Origin: JBBDSV01 sp040904785
Lineage (GTDB): Bacteria; Actinomycetota; Nitriliruptoria; Nitriliruptorales; Nitriliruptoraceae
Reading direction: 5' to 3'
Length of the DNA: 8,623 nucleotides
NCBI GenBank assembly: GCA_040904785.1
Contig: JBBDSV010000032.1
Location: 1 to 8,623, forward strand
The position numbers and the translations under genes were made by a program. Shown in pieces: positions 7,066 to 8,623 of the stretch; the stretch's first letter is position 1, and each line of letters starts with the position of its first letter. Under the pieces are notes generated by a model. The model did no database searches, was not told the origin of the DNA, and saw only the letters and a program-made list of their open reading frames with translations.

Positions 7066-7093
7066 GGCTCGTGGCTGGTGACGCCACGACGCC
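7066..7093 (-). terminator. Hairpin after tadG stop: possible attenuator or RNA stabiliser
   Basis: Immediately after the tadG stop codon (TGA, 7096-7094) the minus strand reads GGC, a bulged G, TCGTGGC, a 7-base loop GTCACCA, then GCCACGA and GCC. That gives 10 base pairs with one bulge, mostly G-C. No T tract follows, so it is not a textbook intrinsic terminator. Actinobacteria are, however, reported to use hairpins without T tracts. Its place, between the pilin-type genes and the machinery genes, suits partial termination or protection of the upstream mRNA 3' end. The structure is visible in the sequence; its function is inferred. Confidence 0.45.
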
Positions 7094-8095
7094 TCATCTC
7101 GTCAGTCCCACGGCCCAGGCCCCGAGCGTCGGGCCGCCGAGTTCGTACATGTCCGTGGGGTCGACCAGTTCCGTGAAGTAGCCGCGGATGAACCGCGCCG
7201 TATTCGGTCCACAGGCTCCCCCACCGTCGTTCCAGCGGTAGGCCGACGGGCACGCGAAGCGGAATCCCGTGACGTGGAACGCGGCGTACCCGTGGATCTG
7301 GAACCAGCCACTCGCTCCCGTGCCCCCCGACTGCTCGTACACCGGGAAGAACACCGTCTCGTCGCGCAGGCTGGCGAAGTCGTCGGCGTCACAGTCTCCC
7401 GGGGTGGACACCCCCGGCTTGCCCGGGGTCTGCGGGTCGTCGATCGTGGTCCAGACGGTGCACTCGCCGTCCGTCTCCAGCCAGCCGAACCCGCCCGGGA
7501 TCGTGTGACCGGACGGCCCGACGCAGTCCCCCGCCTCGGACAGGTAGGTGATCGTCTGTTCGATCTCGTCGGAGGGGATCCCTCCACCGGTGTGCTCGAC
7601 GAACGCGCACCAGGAGATGGCGAGCGGGACGATGCCGGTGCCCGACGAGATGCCACCCCAGTCCGCGGCGGCATCGGCGAAGACGGTGGTCTCGTCGCGG
7701 TCGCCGTCGCCGGTGATCAACGTGAACACCGGGGCGAACCAGTGACGGATGGCCGAGCCGCCCTCGACCGTGCTCGTGCTCAGGTGCACGATCGCACGGT
7801 TGGGCTGCATCACGACCTCGTCGACCGTCGACGTACCGTCGTTGGCGTTGCCGTCGGCGAACGTCTGTGCCATGGCCTCCACGTCGCCACAGTCTCCCCC
7901 GGCACACTGGTAGGCGATCGCGAGCGCCGCGGCGTCCGCACCGTTCTGCAGCTGCCGGCGCTCCGCGTACATCGCACCGGCGTCGATGACGACCGCACCC
8001 ACACCCAGCACGATCAGCATCGTGATGGCGGCGACGACGGCGACCATCCCGTCGTCGTGACGGGATGGTCTCGGCGGTCGGTGTTCAGCCACCAC
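7094..8095 (-). CDS. TadG-like Flp pilus protein, cysteine-rich
   Basis: This is a 333-residue exported or membrane-anchored protein. A short charged head (1-16) precedes a hydrophobic helix at about 17-38 (MVAVVAAITMLIVLGVGAVV). IDAGAMYAERRQLQNGADAA (37-56) follows, the conserved start of the Tad/TadG family (putative Flp pilus assembly, TadE/G-like). The rest is a soluble outside domain with eight cysteines (64, 69, 163, 191, 212, 235, 282, 295), enough for four disulfides. It also has PGGFGWLETDGEC (200-212), a stretch I associate with actinobacterial TadG-related proteins. There is no glutamate five residues after the glycine before the helix, so standard prepilin cleavage is doubtful. 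No VWA domain is present, although some TadG proteins have one. The start is the first of two tandem GTG codons (8095, 8092) inside the end of tadE, an 11-base overlap; the ribosome site is weak. The role is probably a minor or tip subunit, or an anchor of the fibre. Confidence 0.82.
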   Translation of the reverse strand: MVAEHRPPRPSRHDDGMVAVVAAITMLIVLGVGAVVIDAGAMYAERRQLQNGADAAALAIAYQCAGGDCGDVEAMAQTFADGNANDGTSTVDEVVMQPNRAIVHLSTSTVEGGSAIRHWFAPVFTLITGDGDRDETTVFADAAADWGGISSGTGIVPLAISWCAFVEHTGGGIPSDEIEQTITYLSEAGDCVGPSGHTIPGGFGWLETDGECTVWTTIDDPQTPGKPGVSTPGDCDADDFASLRDETVFFPVYEQSGGTGASGWFQIHGYAAFHVTGFRFACPSAYRWNDGGGACGPNTARFIRGYFTELVDPTDMYELGGPTLGAWAVGLTR

Positions 8096-8471
8096 AGCGC
8101 ATCATCCCCTGTCCGGTGAGCGTGATCTCGGGCCCGAACGTCCCGGTGACGAACTCGAACGGGTACGTGATCGTCACCGTGACGTTCGTCCCCGGCGCAC
8201 ACACCGTCGGAGAGATCTCCACGTGCGACGCGTCGATCGACGGGTTGAGCGAGACCGCGGCGTCCGAGGCGACGGTCACCGCGGCGTCGACGTCGTTCTC
8301 CACGGCCATCACACGGACCGACTCACGCGCGGCCGCCGTCAGGCTGACCTGCGCGTTGAAGGCTCGCCCGAACTCGAGGATGCCGAGCACCAGCAGCAAC
8401 AGCACCGGGACGACCAGGGCGAACTCCACGGCGGCGGCCCCACGGTCCGAGCGATCACGCGTGGATCGCAC
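8085..8471 (-). CDS. tadE: TadE-like pseudopilin
   Basis: This 128-residue protein is typical in length for TadE/TadF minor pilins. After a positively charged leader (1-11), GAAAVEFALVVPVLLLLVLG (11-30) forms the family signature helix. Glycine 11 and glutamate E16 are placed for prepilin peptidase cleavage between G11 and A12, with the glutamate at +5 of the mature protein. The mature domain has two cysteines, C91 and C126, one at the very C-terminus (MMRCGG), which could form a single disulfide. The start is GTG at 8471 with GGGAGG 5 bases upstream (8482-8477). It lies 27 bases behind the flp stop with no terminator between them, so it is probably on the same transcript. Cleavage is expected from a TadV-type peptidase, which is not in this window. 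Confidence 0.92.
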   Translation of the reverse strand: MRSTRDRSDRGAAAVEFALVVPVLLLLVLGILEFGRAFNAQVSLTAAARESVRVMAVENDVDAAVTVASDAAVSLNPSIDASHVEISPTVCAPGTNVTVTITYPFEFVTGTFGPEITLTGQGMMRCGG

Positions 8472-8476
8472 GGGGT

Positions 8477-8482
8477 CCTCCC
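8477..8482 (-). promoter_or_regulatory. Ribosome binding site for tadE
   Basis: On the minus strand GGGAGG is followed by the 5-base spacer ACCCC and then GTG (8471-8469). It sits in the 27-base gap after the flp stop and supports the non-ATG start of tadE. Confidence 0.7.
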
Positions 8483-8498
8483 GTCCTGTGGACGTGGC

Positions 8499-8623
8499 CT
8501 ACGGGGTGAGTGCGGCCGCGATGTTGTCGAACATGGCGGTCAGGTTCTCGCCCAGCAGGATCACCGCGCCGATGATGACCACGGCGATCAGCCCGACCAG
8601 CAACCCGTACTCGACGGCGGAGG
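8499..8623 (-). CDS. flp: Flp-type major pilin (partial, N-terminus missing)
   Basis: Forty codons are visible before TAG at 8501-8499. The translation begins SAVEYGLLVGLIAVVIIGAV and ends in IAAALTP. The SAVEY start of a long hydrophobic helix is the Flp/Fap pilin signature: glutamate at +5 and tyrosine at +6 of the mature protein, right after the prepilin peptidase site. The window edge therefore cuts the gene one or two residues into the mature part, and only the leader and cleavage site are missing. The mature pilin would be roughly 40-45 residues, normal for Flp. Helix residues through ILLGENLTAMFDN form the filament core. As the first visible gene of the run it is expected to be the most highly expressed, but its promoter lies outside the window. 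Confidence 0.9.
   Translation of the reverse strand, partial: SAVEYGLLVGLIAVVIIGAVILLGENLTAMFDNIAAALTP

Noticed and set aside
7274..8119. A 281-codon plus-strand open frame opposite the TadG-like gene
   Set aside because: It is an antisense shadow: R-, D- and G-rich, without a helix or motif, while the minus strand has a clear Tad-type N-terminal helix.
1..8623. Mobile elements, tRNA or rRNA genes, CRISPR arrays, integration sites
   Set aside because: I saw no terminal inverted repeats, transposase or integrase motifs, regularly spaced repeats or cloverleaf structures. The window is densely filled with one pilus locus and one regulator pair.

Overview
The window is a high-GC actinobacterial-type segment. 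It carries almost a complete Tad/Flp (tight adherence) pilus locus on the minus strand, facing the tail of a two-component regulatory pair on the plus strand. The Actinomycetota assignment rests on strong G/C bias at third codon positions, frequent GTG starts, a monoderm-style Tad set with no outer-membrane secretin, and the gene order flp-tadE-tadG-cpaB-tadZ-tadA-tadB-tadC. I cannot name a genus; a deep-branching or environmental actinobacterium is a guess.

Plus strand, 1-885: the last 47 codons of a sensor histidine kinase (ATP-binding domain end), then a complete NarL/LuxR-type response regulator. Minus strand, read from 8623 down to 903: the 3' end of a Flp major pilin, a TadE pseudopilin, a larger cysteine-rich TadG-like protein, the CpaB/RcpC periplasmic-type protein, the TadZ/CpaE localisation ATPase, the TadA/CpaF secretion ATPase, a TadB platform protein fused to a secreted von Willebrand A (VWA) domain, and the TadC platform protein. 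Spacing is tight: 4-base stop/start overlaps at cpaB/tadZ, tadZ/tadA and tadA/tadB, an 11-base overlap at tadE/tadG, and near contact at tadB/tadC. This indicates one translationally coupled transcript. The only real gap is 61 bases between tadG and cpaB. It opens with a GC-rich hairpin directly after the tadG stop and ends with a strong ribosome binding site for cpaB, so it could separate abundant pilin mRNA from the scarcer machinery mRNA.

Together these genes would build a thin extracellular pilus. Flp, TadE and possibly TadG are the fibre or tip subunits. TadA powers assembly through the TadB-TadC membrane platform, TadZ positions the machine at a pole or focus, and CpaB acts outside the membrane. 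The prepilin peptidase (TadV) and the start of flp are not in the window. The most notable feature is the VWA-TadB fusion: an intact metal-ion-dependent adhesion site predicted to face outside, on the same chain as the inner-membrane platform. No mobile elements, RNA genes, CRISPR arrays or long gene-free stretches were seen.
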